A DNA stretch of 64,000 bases from Phialocephala subalpina (Eukaryota; Ascomycota; Leotiomycetes; Helotiales; Mollisiaceae). The notes beneath the pieces were generated by a model, which saw only the letters and a list, made by a program, of their open reading frames with translations, searched no databases and had not been told where the DNA came from. The stretch lies in NCBI GenBank assembly GCA_900073065.1, contig FJOG01000014.1:1414803-1478802 (forward strand), in the 5' to 3' direction. Shown in pieces: positions 59,898-64,000 of this stretch. A program made the translations under genes and the position numbers. Each line of letters begins with the position of its first letter. The first letter of the stretch is position 1.

Positions 59898-62800
59898 CTT
59901 GTATGCTGAAATCGAGTTTGGATATGAGAAATTGGGTTGTCGAAGTATTAGGCGCTGAGAGACTTTTCGAGCTGGGGAGAAATGGATTGAAGCTGATATG
60001 AAAAAAAGGTATTACGAAGGACGAGCAACCAGTTGATCTCCTTCCAGAAACGAGAAAGAAGTGAGTGTTGTCAAGGAGATGAGATCTGAAGATGATTGGA
60101 ATAGAAAAGGTACATTCTCATGACGGGCGAGGAGCATCTTATACACAGGTCGTCTTCCTGCAGGTTTAGATGAGAAGACCGTTTCCGCAACCTAGGACCC
60201 CTACTCCGGTCAACTTTGACCATGTGTAGATGCAAGGAGTGCTGGGCCACACTTGCTGCTAAATTGGATTCGCCGCAAGCCTGCATGTGGCCGCATTTTG
60301 GGCTTGGGCGTGAGCAGCAGCCGAGGCGGAAGCGTCTCTGACTTAGACTTTAGCGCGGGTTGCCGGGCTCACGCATCCCGAGAAAAGACAAGGAAAGACG
60401 ACTTCTTTGCTGCAGCTGTCCGTTGTGAGGTGCATCGAGGAGGGGTGGAAATGTTGGATCCGGCCTAGGGGCGATGCAGTGTTCAACGGCGTATGCAGTG
60501 ACATGGAGGGGAGGTCGACTCCTTGGCGAGATGGAAGTCAAATCTGGCTCGTTGATGCTTGACACAGTATTTTCTGCCCCGTCGGTGGAGCTTCTTACCT
60601 GCCCGCTTGGGCCGTGCCGCGTTAGTTGCAATTGAAAAGCAGATACTGTACAGTACAACCTTACCGGGACTGTTGATCCACTTCCGACCTCCTCTTTTAT
60701 TCGGTTTTGTTGGTTAACCTTACCTTCCAACACCTGACTTCGCCTTTGCTTGCACACGCAGCAGACCTCGAATTAGCCGGCGGCTGTTCATCAATGAAAG
60801 ACGAAAGGGGCATCTCGGTCGCCATGACCCAGCAAAAGTGTTGCTGAGGGGACAAACCTGGAAACTTCTCACCTCACCCTGGCCGCCCAAGCAGATGCGA
60901 TGCGCCTCTTCGCTGCAGTCAGCGTCGCTACCGATTGAGGGTTTTGGTGCTGGTTCTCGGATCTTTTGGACACAGGAGACGTTTGATGTCCCAAACATCT
61001 TGGGACATCAGACGAAAATCAACTGCAGCTCCCCCTCATCCTGTCATTTCCCGACGACGAGGCATGCCGTTGGGGGGAAAAACCTGGAGTTTATCTGATG
61101 TTTCTGCCATGTTTCGAGCGGGAGCTTGGACATTGCGACTTGATAACCCACCCACCTTGGATATCCATGAGGAATTCAGTTGATCCTCCAGATTTCCCTA
61201 ACCGAACTCCTTTTTGGTACTTTACCTCAGACTCTTACTCAACTCCTGACTGTACGGTGTGCACAAGCAGAAGTCGATGTCCGAAACTTAACCCCACCAG
61301 CTTCTCTTTTCAGACGACTTTACCACTGTACCAAAGTTGCACGCGATTGCCGATGTCCCAAAGCAGCATCAATAATTCGTTCTGCGCGTCAAATAAGATT
61401 GTCTCCCGCCACGTGAGATCTGACCTCGCTGATAATACAGCCCTGCTATGCATATCAAATCTCAAATCGCAGCACCTCAGCATCTCTCCGAGAACCCTCA
61501 CGCCTCTTCCGAATAACTCTTTCTCTCCGACGGCACGACGAAGGAATCCGATCCCCGCGTCGCTCATGTCCCAACACCTCACCTCAACCCCTTACCCTTC
61601 TAATCAGATTCTCAAAAATCCCCGTCTATCCGATAGGGAACCTCGTAACGTGCAACAAAAAAGTTTCGAAACAGAACTCTCAAGCCAAAATCCCAATCCC
61701 AAGAACCGTGCCCATCGCCATCTGTGCCTCCCGCTCGCATCTGGCCTTCTCGAACACTCAGACCATGTCTCACCTTCCTTCATCGCTTGCCGACCCCTAT
61801 CAAGACCTCTGCCGAACCCCCTTGTCAGCAACGAAAAAATGTCGACTAATTTGCCGCGACTTGTATGCGGAAAGGAACAAAATCGCGCCTAAAATAGAAA
61901 TCTTGGACTCTCACCCCATTTTTCTATATTGGGAGTTATTAGCTCACATTAAGTGAGGTTCCACGATGCTGCCGTGACCCGCTGCGGGGAAATATTGCTG
62001 TTGTGTAATTTTGGAAATCGAGTCGGCCGAGATTTCGATTACATCTTCGATGAGATAGCAAGGTGGCACAAGACGTTGGAATGAGGATGTTCGTCTGGAG
62101 CGGTTATCGGCGTTTGTGAGATCTGAGTTGTGGTTGAGGTCTGGGACATTGTGGTGATGGAGGCTTCGATTGGTAGGCGCTTGAGCAGTGATGGCCAATA
62201 GGAGAGGATCAGCGTCACGAAGTCAAAGGCGCAGGGTGTTGGAAGCGCGATGACCTTTTCAAGCGTCATTGTGGAGAGGAGGAAAGTGGCTTGGATTTGG
62301 TCTATAGTAGGCCTGCTGCTTGTGACCTGAGAGTGCCTCACTGACGATCACAGAATGTCGAAATTGAGAGGCACAGGGCCGAAACTCTGCCATGGCCGCG
62401 ACCTCACACCGCCGACGAGGATCAGAATGACTGGAGACGAAGGATAAGGTTAACGCTCCGCACATCAAGGTCTGATGGCTTGGGACTTACTTAACTTAAG
62501 CCTAAAGACATGTTGTTGGAAGGCTCAGCAATATTCCTGCGGCCAAAATTTCGACCTGAGTGTGCCTCGACGGTGCATCGTGGTAGCCACGTTCGGTCAT
62601 CCGAGCCCTTCCGAAATTCTTTGCCCTAAGAAGTAACAAAGGCGGAAAGGACGTTGAGTTGGACTTGTCGATGTTGGAAAGCAGACATTGTGTGCAGGAG
62701 GAGAATGTTGGATTTGGGGGCGGACATCGTACGGAGGTGACGAAGAGGGCAGGAGCGGAAGCGGGAACTAGAGGAAGAGCAAGTGGGCGTCCCTCTTGTT

Positions 62801-63248
62801 GGATTGTGGGAGCAGAAATTAGCCTGCAGGAATTCTAGCTAATGTTATGGCAGAGGAAACCCAGTAGCAACTCGCACGTTGCGAATATCCCGCATGATTT
62901 CGACTTTGGAGGTCATATCTTATTGCAAAGACGAATATCCCTCTTAGTTTCCCAATTTCACACCATAATATCCGAATTAGACTGGGAATAGTCGACATGC
63001 AACAAGACCAGGAAAGGCAGCCTCGATGTCCGAACTCAGCTTAGAAAGTGCAACACACGCCTCAATGTCCACTTCAACCTTGGGAGTTTCGAGATTTTGA
63101 CATGGATCAAAGCCTGCATGACCAGCTTGTTGGACGATTCTCAATACGGCAGCGAAATAATGCGGACAGAGGCCTTGCTCCTGAGATACAGATACATCAT
63201 AAAATAGTTCGGCCAACCAGGTGCTTTCATTCAGAACCCTTATCGAAA
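59898..63248. other. 3.3-kb spacer, no gene called
   Basis: Holds the promoter of the DUF3455 gene and an 11-bp inverted repeat at 60984-61010. A 264-codon plus-strand ORF (61098-61892) is Ser/Pro/Asn-rich, lies in CT-rich DNA and shows no motif; I treat it as chance. ORFs at 62000-63280 are likewise unrecognised. Confidence 0.45.
60984..61010. repeat. Perfect 11-bp inverted repeat
   Basis: TGATGTCCCAA (60984-60994) and TTGGGACATCA (61000-61010) around a 5-nt spacer ACATC. Could be a dimeric regulator site or a hairpin; role unknown. Confidence 0.65.
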
Positions 63249-64000
63249 CTATTGCTTCCCAACGCTCACCCATGCCCAAGTCTCGTCAATCAGCTGCTTC
63301 CTTCGTTCGTTCCTTGCCACGATTGTGACTGGAAGCTGAGGCCCGGCATTACCTGGCATAAACCCATAATAATCCTTTGGATTCAATGGTAGTTTCGCAA
63401 TAGATGAAGGTTTGATGTCAAAAGCCCACAAAATACGCATGATGCTGACACCGAGTGATCGCTCTGCAACATGCATACCAGGACAAACCCGACGGCCAGC
63501 TCCAAATGCGAAGTGGTCTCTCTTGCTCGGGTCCGCAAGATTGATGCTTTGTTGCGTTGTATTTGTATCTCCCATATATCGTTCCGGCCGGAAAATCTCA
63601 GGGTCAGGATGTCGAGTGGCATCGTGACCAATAGCCCAAGCATTCAATTGAAGCCGAGATCCTCGCGGGATTCTCATTCCGTTGTACTCGAGGTCTTTCA
63701 GCGTCGTATGCGGGTGACCTAACGGAACCGGAGGCCTAAAGCGCCAAACCTCCTTCATCAGATACCTCACATAAGGAATGCTCTCCAGGTCCTCCCAGAT
63801 AGGGATACGATCACCAACCACGCGATCAATCTGAGCTTTAGCCTCTTCCTGAACATCTGGAAACATCATCATAGCCTCCAGAAATGACCAAGTTGACATT
63901 CGGCTTGTGTCAGCAGCTCCGATGATGAGCTGCATGCTCAAAAAGGCCGCTTCGTCAAGTGATTCCAAGCCAAGCCGTTTCTCATCCCTCAGAATATTCA
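63249..64000 (-). CDS. Cytochrome P450, C-terminal part (5' end outside window)
   Basis: The frame is open from 64000 down to the stop at 63249, about 250 residues with no intron. Landmarks in order: I-helix IIGAADTSRMSTWSFLEAM (GAADTS replaces the common AGxDTT), E-x-x-R as KEVWRFRP, PHTTLKDLEYNGMRIPRG, NAWAIGHD, PERYMGD, and heme loop HFAFGAGRRVCPGMHVAERSL with the ligand Cys. The pattern is that of group-I fungal P450s that act on polyketides, aromatics or similar; O-methylsterigmatocystin-oxidoreductase-like enzymes share it. It is unlike the P450 at 30910-33006, so the two are not recent duplicates. Substrate unknown. Confidence 0.92.
   Translation of the reverse strand, partial: NILRDEKRLGLESLDEAAFLSMQLIIGAADTSRMSTWSFLEAMMMFPDVQEEAKAQIDRVVGDRIPIWEDLESIPYVRYLMKEVWRFRPPVPLGHPHTTLKDLEYNGMRIPRGSRLQLNAWAIGHDATRHPDPEIFRPERYMGDTNTTQQSINLADPSKRDHFAFGAGRRVCPGMHVAERSLGVSIMRILWAFDIKPSSIAKLPLNPKDYYGFMPGNAGPQLPVTIVARNERRKQLIDETWAWVSVGKQ

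Noticed and set aside
61098..61892. 264-codon plus-strand ORF
   Set aside because: Ser/Pro/Asn-rich translation of CT-rich DNA without domain or signal; likely chance.

Overview
The window is nuclear DNA of a filamentous ascomycete (Pezizomycotina). Nearly every recognisable gene carries short introns, mostly 44-70 nt, with GT(A/G)xGT donors, CTAAC/CTGAC-type branch sites and YAG acceptors. The gene set (vacuolar acid trehalase, But2-domain secreted protein, two P450s, DUF3455 protein, DNMT5-class methyltransferase) is typical of this group. Helotiales/Leotiomycetes is my guess from overall gene character, not something the sequence proves. No prokaryotic or viral genes were seen.

Layout. 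1-10.4 kb: 3' half of an acid trehalase, an N-terminally short Clr5-family-like gene, a secreted But2 protein, two related tRNA-like Pol III units about 715 bp apart, and a six-exon MFS transporter. 10.4-14.9 kb: gene-free, holding four diverged copies of a ~210-bp tandem repeat. 14.9-22.7 kb: one 2458-residue gene joining a C5 cytosine methyltransferase to a RING finger and a SNF2 ATPase (DNMT5 class). 23.4-30.9 kb: a doubtful SIM-like ORF, a 45-bp minisatellite, a 2H phosphoesterase and ribosomal protein eL42. 30.9-44.2 kb: P450, membrane protein with an N-terminal SAP/HeH-like motif, small secreted protein whose 3' end is in a perfect 250-bp tandem duplication, NRAMP metal transporter, Na/Ca-exchanger-type transporter and an aspartic protease. 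46-50.6 kb: aminodeoxychorismate lyase and an 11-exon NMN adenylyltransferase with one junction that does not read in frame. 50.6-64 kb: an NPC1-like 5' relic, a 60-residue precursor with three CaaX-like repeats, TOM70, a small disordered protein, a DUF3455 secreted protein and the 3' part of a second P450.

The genes do not form an obvious pathway cluster. Housekeeping genes (eL42, TOM70, NMNAT, ABZ2) alternate with transporters and secreted proteins, separated by 0.5-4.5 kb spacers.

The most interesting locus is the tiny gene at 53513-53695. It encodes three 18-residue modules ending GGPFC-x-x-[M/Q]-R, with every base difference inside the 12-residue module core synonymous. It has no signal peptide, a consensus TATA box, and three upstream copies of a 12-mer with an ACAAT (HMG-box-like) core. 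I read it as a candidate multi-copy lipopeptide pheromone precursor. The DNMT5 gene is second in interest.
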